This document shows, piece after piece, positions 15,822 to 25,293 of a stretch of DNA of 64,000 bases. Below the pieces are notes generated by a model. That model ran no database searches, was not told the origin of the DNA, and saw nothing but the letters and a program-made list of their open reading frames with translations. A program made the position numbers and the translations under genes. The DNA comes from Nostoc sp. C052. Lineage in GTDB: Bacteria; Cyanobacteriota; Cyanobacteriia; Cyanobacteriales; Nostocaceae. The first letter of the stretch is position 1; each line of letters opens with the position of its first letter. Location of the stretch: assembly GCF_013393905.1 (NCBI RefSeq), contig NZ_CP040272.1:6072001-6136000 (forward strand), given 5' to 3'.

Positions 15822-16183
15822 ACGTAAACGCGAAACAGTTACAGATTGCAGTCTTCTCTACGAGACGCTGCACTTTGGCGGAAGCCTCTCGCAGAAAAGG
15901 CAGTTTCCGTCGTTAGATATCGCCTTAGCATTTTAGGCCCAGATGACCGAAGTGCGCCACTACTCTTGTTGCTACTGCTGGTAGACCTTGAGTATCCTCC
16001 TGTTGTCGGGATAGAGGATAACTTGCTCACTCAATTCCTGAATCGCTTTCTTTTTATTGTGGGCTAAAGATGCTACTCCAAAATGATTGCTATGATATTT
16101 AATCACATTCTTAATTTTTTTTCTATATTTTCACCTCTTTCTCTGACAGCAGGATTGCTGTCAGAGAGCATCCAATTATTTAG
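15822..16183. other. Spacer between NsiR1 array and FHA gene
   Basis: Contains short open frames on both strands that overlap each other and have no family look, plus Nostoc-style short repeats (CTCTACGAGACGCTGC, GAAGCCTCTCGCAGA). No supported gene. A hairpin lies at 16141-16166. Confidence 0.45.
16141..16166. terminator. Hairpin downstream of the FHA gene
   Basis: CTCTGACAGCA / TGCTGTCAGAG, a perfect 11-bp stem with a 4-base loop, 18 bases beyond the FHA-gene stop. It lacks a T tract on the minus strand, so its terminator role is tentative. Confidence 0.5.
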
Positions 16184-17011
16184 CTACCTGAGATTAGACG
16201 GTATTTGTCTGGTAAAAAAGCGGTCTAGAATTTCTGATTTCTGTTCTGAACTGAAGTTTTCATAAGGATTTTCCTGCTTCTCAACTAGTCCAAAATTTCT
16301 GAAAGTCTCTAAATTTAAATCTGGTTTTTCAGTTAGAGGTTTTTGTCTATTCTGGGAATAAGTAAGCATTTCTACTGGATGATTACCCTTCCGATGCACA
16401 AGCTGCATCAATAAATCTATAGCTACAGTTGGCAAAACGCGGTAGGTATAATTTACAAAAAAATCAAAAGTCATATTGCCTAAACGGATGCGATCGCCAT
16501 CTTTAAGCTTGATCGGCCCGACAGCGCGATCGCCATTCACAAAGGAGCCATTAGTACTGTTGAAATCAATTAAGTAAAAGCCTTGCTCATCAATATGTTG
16601 AATAGCAGCGTGGCGACGAGACAGATGACTATCAGCAATGCAAATACCACTAGTGCGATTACGACCTATCGTCCAGATCCGTTGTGGCTGTCGTAAACTT
16701 TGAGTCTGATTGTCGCACAAGTTAGTCATCAAATAAACAGCAGCAGTATCGACTACGCCATGTACGTAACACGCCTTGACTCTCGTCAACGACGGTTGAG
16801 ATACATTTTCTAGCTGAAGAATTTCATCTAAAAGGCTGCTGTGGTGTTCATATAACTTGAGGAATACTTGATATAAAGTTAATCGCCGTTCTATTTCTGT
16901 TTGTGCAAAGTCAGTCATTATACGTAAACCTTGTACTACCTGATTTCGGTCGTGAATATTCTGTTTCAGCCTACAATCAGGGATAATTGATTTTTCGCTT
17001 TCCGCTGCCAT
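16184..17011 (-). CDS. FHA-domain protein
   Basis: 275 residues. The forkhead-associated domain at about 110-185 has the full phosphothreonine-binding signature: WTIGRNRTSGICI, SHLSRRHAAI and NSTNGSFVNG. The N-terminal 90 residues are helical (IERRLTLYQVFLKLYEHHSS) and may mediate pairing; the C-terminal 90 are charged and unrecognised. Such proteins read Ser/Thr-kinase output. Two Ser/Thr kinase genes are in the window (1-2812 and 18142-19731), the nearer only about 1.1 kb upstream on the same strand. A partnership is an inference. Two domains flank the FHA that I cannot name. Confidence 0.88.
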   Translation of the reverse strand: MAAESEKSIIPDCRLKQNIHDRNQVVQGLRIMTDFAQTEIERRLTLYQVFLKLYEHHSSLLDEILQLENVSQPSLTRVKACYVHGVVDTAAVYLMTNLCDNQTQSLRQPQRIWTIGRNRTSGICIADSHLSRRHAAIQHIDEQGFYLIDFNSTNGSFVNGDRAVGPIKLKDGDRIRLGNMTFDFFVNYTYRVLPTVAIDLLMQLVHRKGNHPVEMLTYSQNRQKPLTEKPDLNLETFRNFGLVEKQENPYENFSSEQKSEILDRFFTRQIPSNLR

Positions 17012-17768
17012 CTGAAAACTTGAGTGGCTTAAGAGCGTTCTATTTTACAACTTTTAGGTGCGAGATTCCCTGTTGTTTCTAGCCATAAAAAGCATGGAAA
17101 TATGTTTAAAAAATTATTATGATGCTTTATTGTTTATTGTAAATAATCATTTGTTATTTGTAACAGATAGAAATCATAAAGATTTTATTAAGAATTGCTA
17201 ATTATCTACGTATTTCTGCTATAAAGCTGGATATTTCTTAACATTTGCGAGAGCAATGACTATCGATGAATCTAAACATTATATCTATTTGGTCAATTCT
17301 GAAAAAATCTGAGTTTTTACCCTGAATCATCAGGACTGATTTTCCAAGCTAGCAATAAAATATCAGCTTTGCGATCCTTATAAAACAAGCATTTTATAAT
17401 TGTCAGTAAGTACAGTCCACTACAAAAAGAGTATGGGATTTAATCATTCGTAAGTTGGATTTCACTACTTTCCACCCAACCTAAACTCTCGATATCTCCG
17501 AACCTTTTTTACGGTGACGTGTACTAAGTAGAAAGGCTTAATTAAATTAAAACTGCTAAGAAGCGGCTCTAGCTCTTGAGAACCAGGCTATGAATAAAAT
17601 TTGATATTACATTTAATTCAATACAGTTCAGAATGAGCTATAAAACACTTGTATAGACGGCGATTTATCGCGTCTCAAAAACCAAAAACTGTTGCCAGAA
17701 GCCCTTCATACAAGTGTATTGACATTTAATTACGTCTATAATAATTTGTGCAGAAGTTATAAATAAAA

Positions 17769-17802
17769 AGATCCCCGACTTCCTTCAATAAGCCGGGGAT
17801 CT
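17769..17802. repeat. AGATCCCCGACTT palindromic repeat
   Basis: AGATCCCCGACTT / AAGCCGGGGATCT with an 8-base loop and one mismatch. REP-like hairpin without an adjacent gene end. Confidence 0.65.
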
Positions 17803-17977
17803 GAACCTTCCACTGAGAGGCAATCAAATAGGATTGATATACCTAATTAATGGATCATTAAAAAAGCAGGGAGACTATTTTACTAATCTAAATAATCGGT
17901 TTCAATCAAAAGGATTCATTTGTAAATATAGTCTAGAATCTAATATCCAAAATTAATTAACAAGTAAAAATATAATC

Positions 17978-17997
17978 CCCATAAATTTATTTATGGG
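17978..17997. repeat. Short palindrome CCCATAAAT/ATTTATGGG
   Basis: Perfect 9-bp inverted repeat with a 2-base loop, similar in design to the hairpin at 49121-49141. This form resembles the subterminal hairpins of IS200/IS605-type elements, but no transposase is present. Confidence 0.5.
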
Positions 17998-18141
17998 CTT
18001 GTGGCCATTTTTATTTTTCTTTCTTTTGCCTTTTTAATTTTTACTTTTGCTTTGTTCAGTCACCCAATCTAAAAATCATTCCACTTTGCTTAACTCTTGC
18101 TAATAGAGCAAGCAAGTGGCTCTCAAGTTTAAACTTTCCAA

Positions 18142-19731
18142 TCATAACAAGCCTCGTTTTCCATTGGGGCGCACGGTCATCCAATTTGTTTTTGCTAGTG
18201 CTAACTGCTCATCAGAAATCTTGGCACTGGTGAGATTAGCACCACACAGATTAGCTCCTCGGAGGTTAGCATTACTGAGATAAGCATTGCTGAGGTCTGC
18301 GCCTCGCAGGTCTGCCCCTTCTAAATCAGCATGGTTAAAGTATGCTTTGCTCAAATTAGCATCCTTAAGATTTGCTCGAGTGAGACTGGCTCTGCCAAAG
18401 TCACTATTGTGGAGATTAGCCCCTTGAAGATTGGTTTTTTGCAATTGAGCAGAATGGAAATTTGTTTGGGATAAGTCAGCACCTTGCAGATTCAGCAAAC
18501 TTAAATTGTGTAAGGCAAAATCCCGCCTTCCTTTGAGATAGGCTGTTAACAAACCTTGGGTATCTAATTTCCGCTCAACTTTAGAATTTTGAGCTTGTGA
18601 ACCATTGCTGTTGCTAGCGAAAGTTGTTGATTTAGCCATCCCAGAACCCTGGTGTAATCCCCCTGCTTCTGCTGTCTTGGCTCGTCTTGCACGAATTGCC
18701 GCCGCTACTTGTGCCACTCCAGTACTTGTAGCAGAAGGATTGTTACATAAAACAGCAGAATTTTCGTTATGTGTTCGATCTCTAGATCCACTTTCAGATT
18801 TAATCAGTAAACCTTTGGCTAAACTATCTAAGTATGGTTCTATTTCCAATGCTCGTAGAACATCTGCTGCTGACTGATAGCGATTACGTACAGATACATC
18901 TAACATTTTTCGCAATACATTGCTCAAGTGATCGCTCACTTGCACAAGATGCTCCCAAATCATCTCGCCAGTGTTGGGATTGTAATCTAAATCTTTAGGA
19001 GTTTTGCTAGTCAGTAAAAAAATGCATGTCACCCCCAGTGCATAAATATCACTGGCGTAGACTGGACGCATGGCCATTTGCTCTGGAGGTGCAAAACCAG
19101 GAGTACCAATAGCATAGGCAGTTAATGCTGTCTGTCCTGATGGATTTGTCGTACCTTGGCTGATTTGATTTTTGACGGCACCAAAGTCTATCAGTACCAT
19201 TCTGGCATCTTGAGTGCGGCGAATTAAGTTGGCTGGCTTGATATCACGGTGAATCACTTTTTGCTCGTGGATGTATTGCAACAGTGGCAAAATCTCGCTC
19301 AAAAATTGCTTGACTCCTGTTTCACTCAAGATGCCGTTAATTTTGACCTCCTCTTGCAAGGTATCGCCACTGATATATTCTTGAACTAAGTAAAATTGTT
19401 CATGATCTTCAAAATAGTCTAATAATCTTGGTACTTGGGGATGATTGCCAATCTTACCTAGAGTTCTAGCTTCTCGCTCAAAGAGTTCTCTGGCCATCTG
19501 TAAAACGTGTGGGGCGCTTCCTGATGGGCGTAATTGTTTGATTACGCAGCTCGGTTCTCCTGGTAAGCCTTGGTCATTGGCTAAGAAGGTTGCTCCAAAG
19601 CCACCCTGACCTAATGGTTTGATCACCTGATAGCGATCGCGCAACAGAAGTTGCGAGCCACAAGACTGACACCTTTGGCTATATACCAAATTTTCTGGAT
19701 TGGGACAGGTCGGACTTAAGCAGTAGCTCAT
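18142..19731 (-). CDS. SpkB-like Ser/Thr protein kinase with pentapeptide repeats
   Basis: 529 residues. The N-terminal zinc-ribbon-like motif (CLSPTCPNPENL, then CQSCGSQ) precedes a kinase domain at about 33-300. Kinase motifs: LGQGGFGATFLA, the lysine in CVIKQLR, HRDIKPANLI, LIDFGAVK and APPEQ. A linker follows, then about 20 pentapeptides (about 395-515, A(D/N)LxX pattern). This cysteine-kinase-pentapeptide order is that of SpkB of Synechocystis. No membrane segment. It phosphorylates unknown proteins; the FHA gene downstream on the same strand is a plausible reader. Monocistronic. Confidence 0.9.
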   Translation of the reverse strand: MSYCLSPTCPNPENLVYSQRCQSCGSQLLLRDRYQVIKPLGQGGFGATFLANDQGLPGEPSCVIKQLRPSGSAPHVLQMARELFEREARTLGKIGNHPQVPRLLDYFEDHEQFYLVQEYISGDTLQEEVKINGILSETGVKQFLSEILPLLQYIHEQKVIHRDIKPANLIRRTQDARMVLIDFGAVKNQISQGTTNPSGQTALTAYAIGTPGFAPPEQMAMRPVYASDIYALGVTCIFLLTSKTPKDLDYNPNTGEMIWEHLVQVSDHLSNVLRKMLDVSVRNRYQSAADVLRALEIEPYLDSLAKGLLIKSESGSRDRTHNENSAVLCNNPSATSTGVAQVAAAIRARRAKTAEAGGLHQGSGMAKSTTFASNSNGSQAQNSKVERKLDTQGLLTAYLKGRRDFALHNLSLLNLQGADLSQTNFHSAQLQKTNLQGANLHNSDFGRASLTRANLKDANLSKAYFNHADLEGADLRGADLSNAYLSNANLRGANLCGANLTSAKISDEQLALAKTNWMTVRPNGKRGLL

Positions 19732-20245
19732 GCACTCTCAACTCGCTGCACGAATAATCACGGGGAATGTTATACTCCCTTCCAATTATTTAGATATTAA
19801 TCAACTTCTGCCAGGTAATTTTTGCGGGAAATCCTTTGAAGAGTTGCTAAAGTTTAGCTGAGATTACGTATAGCGATCGCTAGTACCAGATGATTTATTA
19901 TACTTAAACTGATAAATAATATTTATGCTACTTTATATCAATTCGTAATGATGCTCTCCCAATTCACTAACGTAATTTGCAATTGAGAAAGTTTGCTTTA
20001 ATTTAGTGGTCTATGTCAGTAATTTTGAGCGGTTCGTAGTGGGTGGCTGTAGCTCTCACCTCAGCACTTAAGTGAATACCACGAAATCCCTTAACCTGTC
20101 ATCATCCCTACGGTAGATTATTAGGTTTCCCTGTGATTGCATATACAGGACTTTGCAAGTAAATGAGTTCAGAAGCCTACACCGACCTGAGTACAGGTAC
20201 GGTGTAAGTAGTTCACAATCGTCTCCATTAGTCCTTAAGAGACTA
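19732..20245. other. Intergenic region, no gene
   Basis: Separates the SpkB-like gene start from the end of the synthase gene. Contains the 20033-20085 palindromic repeat and a weak hairpin around 20173-20204 (CTACACCG...CGGTGTAAG) that may terminate the synthase transcript. Confidence 0.45.
20033..20085. repeat. TTCGTAGTG...CACGAA palindromic repeat
   Basis: Imperfect inverted repeat with ends TTCGTAGTG and CACGAA and an interior CAGCACTTAAGTG segment. It resembles a common Nostoc short repeat that starts with TTCGTAGT; family membership is by eye. Confidence 0.45.
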
Positions 20246-21076
20246 TTAGCTTGCTTTCATGTTCACACTAATCAGCTGTTCGATAAGTGCAAAAACATCA
20301 CTGCGGCTAAGTTTCTCTTTACCATTAGCAAGAGCGTCAAGAGTGCCGTTAGCTAAGGTGAAGGGAATTTGGCAAAAATCTAAGGCGGGGCCCGTAGGAA
20401 GGTCTTGAATGTAAGCTTCTGCCAGTGCTAGATTGCGCCGGGCATATTCCTGCATATTGTCTGCACTCCAACCATCTGGGAAGAATTCTACTCCACGCCC
20501 CAAATCTTCATTATGGTTACGCAGGATATTGACTGCTTGTAAGCCTCGACCAAACCCAATGGCTTGGGTACGGTTTGTTTGTGTTCCATCATACCAAGTC
20601 CATAAATCTGAAAGTAACAATCCCACTGCACCTGCAACCCCAAAGGTATAACGATCTAAATCAGATTCAGTGTGAATTTTCCAGTTTCTTTCTGCCCAAT
20701 AAGCCATCCGGTCAGCCATTGCAGCAGTGGCATCCCAAATTCGAGGTGCAATGGTGTCTGGTGCTAGCAGTGACCATTCTCTAATCCTCAAAGTGACTTC
20801 TTCTAATGAATTCTCATACCCACTAAATCCTGCAAAGAAAGCATCTAGTGCAAAGCCATCAACTCCTGCCTGTAATGTCAGACTAATCGTTCTTAACAGC
20901 TTGACTTTAGTAGCGTTATCTAATTCGGGATGATCTTCAATTTCATCAATGGCACGCATACACAAATATGCTGATGCGACTGCTTCTTGCAATCCTGGCG
21001 GTAAAAGACTAATTGGGATATAAAAAGTTCGGCTAGTTTCTTTGAGGATTTGCAATGCATCTCTACGTAAATTCAT
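20246..21076 (-). CDS. Squalene/phytoene synthase-family protein
   Basis: 276 residues from the ATG at 21076, which has GGGAG upstream; an upstream start at 21109 adds 11 unlike residues. The all-helical isoprenoid synthase fold shows both aspartate-rich sites: AIDEIEDHPE and ILRNHNEDLGRG, the latter with Asn and His at positions where Asp is more usual. The N-terminal SRTFYIPISLLP is typical. It condenses two prenyl diphosphates head to head. It is shorter than and unlike the standard cyanobacterial CrtB, so squalene, dehydrosqualene or a hopanoid precursor are all possible products. No terpene genes are adjacent. Confidence 0.85.
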   Translation of the reverse strand: MNLRRDALQILKETSRTFYIPISLLPPGLQEAVASAYLCMRAIDEIEDHPELDNATKVKLLRTISLTLQAGVDGFALDAFFAGFSGYENSLEEVTLRIREWSLLAPDTIAPRIWDATAAMADRMAYWAERNWKIHTESDLDRYTFGVAGAVGLLLSDLWTWYDGTQTNRTQAIGFGRGLQAVNILRNHNEDLGRGVEFFPDGWSADNMQEYARRNLALAEAYIQDLPTGPALDFCQIPFTLANGTLDALANGKEKLSRSDVFALIEQLISVNMKAS

Positions 21077-21986
21077 GTTTTCACTCCCCGCTTGATTTTT
21101 GCACCACATGAAGTTTGCAGTTTTTTGATGATACTGGATATAGTTTTGACTAAACCTTAAAAACTATAGACTATAAGATAGGCTAGTATTTCATCTAAAA
21201 ATTGATGGTTTTTGGTGTTGCAATTAACAAAACTCTCAAATTGATCAAAGTCTAGTCTAGTATAGAGGTTTTTGGTTGCAAAAGTGTTTGAGGTGTCGTT
21301 TGATATCGCTTTCATAAACTTTTAGTATAGATATAAAGAATTATGGTAATATTTGGTTGAATATTGCGAAAACTTTCCATGAGCAAACATCCATTTTAGG
21401 GATTTGAAAGTGTTTTTAGTCTGCGTTAATCTGACTAAAAAATGTAATTATTGTATATATAAAGACAATTCAGGAAAAGTCGGTAACGGATAACAGCATC
21501 TATACGGACTTTTAGATGCATATAGCGGTTTGCCGAAAAGTTAGGGTAAGTTAAATTGGACACCGAGGGCTGCGGTTAGCTAGGTCTATGCTAATTAAAG
21601 AGTGACATCAAATGACCATAACCCAGAACCAGAAGTTCCTGTATACATACTAGATTGTTCCTAATTGCCCAGAAAAAACCCTGAAGAAGATATTTGCTTA
21701 CAAGCTAAAATATGGGTTTGGCGTTTTTATGCCTCATTTCTTTGCTTTTCCCATTAGCCGTTACTGTTTGATTGGTTCTAGCTTTGATTTCGAGACTCTT
21801 CAGATGTACGGATTTTTTCAAAAATCAGATATGAGTCCTAAGCTTTATTCCCCATCTCCAAATAGCTGATGACTAATGACAACCCTCGAAGATCAATCAG
21901 GGGTTGTTAAAATCCCTCAATACTTTAGAGTGAAATAATCAAGCTTTTCTAGAGCTACATTCCCCTCTCACAGATAAAATTTATAT
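21077..21986. other. Divergent intergenic region upstream of argS
   Basis: About 900 bases between divergent genes. It holds a hairpin at 21879-21907 and the promoters of both genes. Several short open frames exist but none has coding character. Confidence 0.5.
21879..21907 (+). terminator. Hairpin in the argS leader
   Basis: ACAACCC / GGGTTGT stem with a 15-base loop, followed by TAAAATCCC, 80 bases before the argS start. It could be a leader hairpin or a weak terminator of an upstream RNA. Confidence 0.35.
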
Positions 21987-23741
21987 ATGAACGCTACACA
22001 AGAAAAACTCAAAGATCGGGTTGAGCAGGCAATAGTTGCGGCTTTTGGCTCTGACTTAGCTGGAGTAGATCCAATTTTGGTTCCTGCTAGCAATCCTAAA
22101 TTTGGTGATTATCAGGCGAATGTGGCTTTATCCCTGAGTAAAAAGTTAGGATTGCAACCAAGAGCGATCGCAGGTGCAATTGTTGAGAAACTAGATGTAT
22201 CCGAAATCTGTGAACCACCGGAAATCGCTGGGCCAGGATTTATCAATCTGAAACTGAAAACAGCATACTTAGAAGCACAACTAAACGCAATTCAAGCTGA
22301 TCCCAGACTGGGAGTTCCAGCCGCAAAAACGCCGAAGCGGGAAATTGTAGATTTTTCCAGTCCGAATATTGCTAAAGAAATGCATGTCGGACACTTGCGT
22401 TCTACAATTATCGGTGATGCGATCGCCCGAATTTTAGAATTTCAAGGACACGATGTACTGCGGTTAAATCATGTAGGTGATTGGGGTACGCAGTTTGGCA
22501 TGTTAATCGCCTATCTACGGGAAGTTTACCCAGATGCCCTTACAACCGCTAATGCTTTAGATATTGGTGATTTAGTCTCTTTTTACCGCCAAGCCAAATT
22601 GCGGTTTGATGCAGATGAAGCTTTTCAAGAGACTGCACGTCAAGAAGTTGTCAGGTTACAAGCAGGTGCAGAAGATACACTCCATGCTTGGAAACTGCTG
22701 TGCGAACAGTCGCGGCGAGAGTTTCAAATAATTTATGAGTTGCTGGATATCAAATTAATTGAACGCGGGGAATCTTTCTATAACCCTTTACTAGCTAGCG
22801 TTGTGGAAGATTTAGATAAATCTGGGTTACTGGTAGAAAACCAAGGGGCAAAATGCGTTTTTCTGGAAGGGTTTACCAATAGAGAAGGTGAACCTTTGCC
22901 GTTAATTGTGCAGAAATCAGATGGCGGTTATAACTATGCCACAACTGATTTAGCATCCCTGCGCTACCGAATTCAGCAAGATGAAGCAAAGCGGATAATT
23001 TATGTAACCGATGCTGGACAAGGAAACCATTTTGCCCAATTCTTTCAGGTAGCACGCAAAGCTGGATGGATTCCCGATGATGTGGAATTAGTGCATATTC
23101 CCTTTGGGCTGGTGTTAGGAGAAGATGGTAAAAAATTCAAAACTCGTTCTGGGGATACTGTGCGGTTACGGGATTTGTTAGATGAAGCTGTTTCTCGTTC
23201 ACATACTGACTTAAAAACTAGATTACAAAAAGAAGAACGCCAAGAAACTGAAGACTTTATTAATGAAGTTGCTCAGGTAGTTGGAATCAGTGCAGTTAAG
23301 TATGCAGACTTAAGCCAAAATCGCACCAGTAATTACATCTTCAGCTACGACAAAATGCTGGATCTCAAAGGTAATACTGCGCCCTATATGCTGTATGTTT
23401 ATGCGCGGATTCATGGGATTAGCCGCAAAGGTGATATTAACTTTAAAGAGTTGGGAAATAATGCCGTTTTGTTACAGCATGAAACAGAATTAACGCTAGC
23501 AAAATACTTACTTCAACTAGATGAAGTTATTAGTAGTGTAGAGCAAGACTTGCTGCCTAATCGTTTATGTGAGTATTTGTTTGAACTGAGTCAGAAGTTT
23601 AACCAATTCTATGATCGTTGTCCCATATTACAAGCCGAGGAGCCACAGAGGACATCCCGCTTGGTTTTATGTGATTTGACTGCTAGAACTCTGAAGTTGG
23701 GATTATCTCTGTTGGGAATTCAGGTATTGGAGAGGATGTAA
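21987..23741 (+). CDS. argS: Arginyl-tRNA synthetase
   Basis: 584 residues, class I synthetase that charges tRNA-Arg with arginine. The HIGH motif appears as FSSPNIAKEMHVGHLRSTI (about 120-140), the KMSK-like loop as KKFKTRSGDTVRL, and the C-terminal DALR anticodon-binding domain includes YANDL-like YADLSQNRTSNY and the final FNQFYDRCPIL. Length is normal. ATG start with an AT-rich leader. A standard housekeeping gene with no neighbours of the same pathway. Confidence 0.97.
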   Translation: MNATQEKLKDRVEQAIVAAFGSDLAGVDPILVPASNPKFGDYQANVALSLSKKLGLQPRAIAGAIVEKLDVSEICEPPEIAGPGFINLKLKTAYLEAQLNAIQADPRLGVPAAKTPKREIVDFSSPNIAKEMHVGHLRSTIIGDAIARILEFQGHDVLRLNHVGDWGTQFGMLIAYLREVYPDALTTANALDIGDLVSFYRQAKLRFDADEAFQETARQEVVRLQAGAEDTLHAWKLLCEQSRREFQIIYELLDIKLIERGESFYNPLLASVVEDLDKSGLLVENQGAKCVFLEGFTNREGEPLPLIVQKSDGGYNYATTDLASLRYRIQQDEAKRIIYVTDAGQGNHFAQFFQVARKAGWIPDDVELVHIPFGLVLGEDGKKFKTRSGDTVRLRDLLDEAVSRSHTDLKTRLQKEERQETEDFINEVAQVVGISAVKYADLSQNRTSNYIFSYDKMLDLKGNTAPYMLYVYARIHGISRKGDINFKELGNNAVLLQHETELTLAKYLLQLDEVISSVEQDLLPNRLCEYLFELSQKFNQFYDRCPILQAEEPQRTSRLVLCDLTARTLKLGLSLLGIQVLERM

Positions 23742-23862
23742 TATTTTTCAACGCAGAGTTACGCTGAGGTAGCGCAAAGGTACGCAGAGTAAGAGTTAAG
23801 TTAAAGCTTCTTTGTTTCCTTTGCGGTTTTTTTAATTATAATTGCAGGATTTGGAGGCGATT
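23742..23862. repeat. ACGCAGAG-type short repeat
   Basis: Between argS and the Uma2 gene, overlapping GCAGAGTTACGC, GAGGTAGCGC and ACGCAGAGTAAG units, a short repeat type often seen at cyanobacterial gene ends. Confidence 0.5.
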
Positions 23863-24426
23863 ATGGTACGGACACCATCTAAAAATATAACTTTGGAGGA
23901 GTTTCTGAAGTTACCGGAAACTAAGCCTGCTAGTGAATATATTGATGGTCAAATTATTCAAAAACCAATGGCACAGGGAGAACATAGCACTATTCAAGGT
24001 GAACTGATTATTACTGTTAATGCTGTCTTGAAACCCCAAAGAGTTGCACGAGCATATCCTGAACTGCGGTGTACTTTTGGTGGCAGATCAATTATCCCGG
24101 ATGTAGCGGTATTTACCTGGGAGAGAATACCTCGCAAAGAAAATGGCAGGGTAGCAAATTTATTTTCAGCCGCTCCTGATTGGACTATTGAGATTCTATC
24201 GCCTGACCAAAGACAAACGAAAGTTACAAAAAATATTTTACATTGCCTGAATTATGAGACACAAATGGGTTGGCTGATCGATCCAGAAGAACAAACAATA
24301 TTTGTATATATTCGCAATCAACAGCCAGTTATGTTAGATGAACTAGATGCTTTAATTCCTGTACCAGATTTTGCAAGTGAGTTGAGGCTGACGGTGGGAG
24401 ATTTATTTGGTTGGCTGTTGGAGTAA
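23863..24426 (+). CDS. Uma2-family (DUF820) putative endonuclease
   Basis: 187 residues from the ATG at 23863, which has GGAGG five bases upstream; a TTG at 23842 was rejected. The restriction-endonuclease-like fold shows LEEFLKLPETKPASEYIDGQ, the acidic IIPDVAVF and WTIEILSPDQ with the downstream lysine (TKVTKN). These families are greatly expanded in cyanobacteria and their role is unknown. Its end overlaps the TTG-initiated extension of the next frame; the likely start of the next gene is 37 bases downstream. Confidence 0.88.
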   Translation: MVRTPSKNITLEEFLKLPETKPASEYIDGQIIQKPMAQGEHSTIQGELIITVNAVLKPQRVARAYPELRCTFGGRSIIPDVAVFTWERIPRKENGRVANLFSAAPDWTIEILSPDQRQTKVTKNILHCLNYETQMGWLIDPEEQTIFVYIRNQQPVMLDELDALIPVPDFASELRLTVGDLFGWLLE

Positions 24427-24463
24427 ACCAAATTCTGACCAATTGAATAAGGAAATAGGCCAA

Positions 24464-24934
24464 GTGCAACAGGTTTTATGGGTAGGAATCGGTTGTAAAC
24501 GGGGAACATCATGGCAGTTGATTGATTGGGCAATTGAGCAAGTGTTTCGAGAAAATCAACTTTTTACAGGTGCGATCGCAGGTATTGCTACCATTGACAC
24601 TAAAGCCTCAGAAGTTGGCTTAATAGAACTTTGCCACCTCCGTAACTTGCCTCTAAAGACCTTTTCTGCCGAAATCCTTCGCTCTGTGTGTGTCCCCAAT
24701 CCTGCCACAATTACTGACCACAAAGTAGGTACACCTAGCGTAGCAGAGGCAGCTGCTATTCTTGCAGCTTCTCAACTCACATCGTTGACTATTTTTACCT
24801 TTACAAGTGTGGAAGAGTTGCGAGTCAGGTTCTTAGTTCCCAAACAAATTTTCCAACCACAAGGGCAAGCAGGAGCGGTAACTTTAGCTGTTGCCCAAGC
24901 TTTAAATACTACTAGTATTACAGAACTTCACTAA
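24464..24934 (+). CDS. CbiG C-terminal-domain protein (cobalamin pathway)
   Basis: 156 residues from a GTG at 24464; a longer frame from a TTG at 24407 would overlap the Uma2 gene. VLWVGIGCKRGTSWQLI at the N-terminus and ATIDTKASEVGLIELC, then TPSVAEAAAILAA, match the CbiG/CobE C-terminal domain. That domain takes part in corrin-ring opening chemistry in cobalamin synthesis. The N-terminal CbiG hydrolase domain is absent, so this is a stand-alone CobE-like protein. No other cob genes are adjacent. It ends 5 bases before the convergent holin-like gene. Confidence 0.8.
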   Translation: MQQVLWVGIGCKRGTSWQLIDWAIEQVFRENQLFTGAIAGIATIDTKASEVGLIELCHLRNLPLKTFSAEILRSVCVPNPATITDHKVGTPSVAEAAAILAASQLTSLTIFTFTSVEELRVRFLVPKQIFQPQGQAGAVTLAVAQALNTTSITELH

Positions 24935-24939
24935 TTTTT

Positions 24940-25293
24940 CTAGTCAACAACTCTCAAAAAATAGTTAATTACGCTAGAAACAATTGCTAGCACAATTGAA
25001 CCTAACAAAGCAGGTAAAAAGCCTTTAATTTCAAAACCATAACCAGGAGTTAGGGCACTTGCCAGCCAAAGGGTTAAAGCGTTGATCACAAATGTAAATA
25101 AACCAAAGGTGAGTAAGGTAATTGGAAACGTCAAAAGACGCAAAATAGGCCTGACAAACGCATTAACAAGACCAATAACTACAGATGCAACAAGGGCGAC
25201 AACAAAATTATTGACAATAAAACCATCAACAATTCTAGAAGTAATCAATAACGCCACCGCAGTACCGAGCCAAGTTAATAAAAAGTGTTGCAT
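24940..25293 (-). CDS. Phage-holin-family (DUF360) membrane protein
   Basis: 117 residues with four hydrophobic helices covering nearly the whole chain: HFLLTWLGTAVALLI, NNFVVALVASVVIGLVNAF, then LLTFPITLLTFGLFTFVI and LLGSIVLAIVSSVINY. The family is widespread, conserved and of unknown function despite the holin name. It does not indicate a prophage here, since no phage genes surround it. Convergent with the CbiG-like gene. Confidence 0.85.
   Translation of the reverse strand: MQHFLLTWLGTAVALLITSRIVDGFIVNNFVVALVASVVIGLVNAFVRPILRLLTFPITLLTFGLFTFVINALTLWLASALTPGYGFEIKGFLPALLGSIVLAIVSSVINYFLRVVD

Larger units (their letters stand above)
17012..18141. other. Long AT-rich intergenic region with small repeats
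   Basis: More than 1.1 kb without a credible gene on either strand. Visible content: a copy of the GCGATTTATCGCGTCT repeat near 17655, a hairpin at 17769-17802 and a hairpin at 17978-17997. The promoter of the FHA gene should be near 17030-17100. Confidence 0.55.

Noticed and set aside
15839..16030. 63-codon minus-strand frame beyond the NsiR1 array
   Set aside because: Serine/arginine-rich low-complexity translation, overlapped by an equally long frame on the other strand; no start signal.
24940..25293. Prophage marker because of the holin name
   Set aside because: This DUF360 family is a conserved membrane protein in bacteria without phage; no integrase, lysin or structural genes are nearby.
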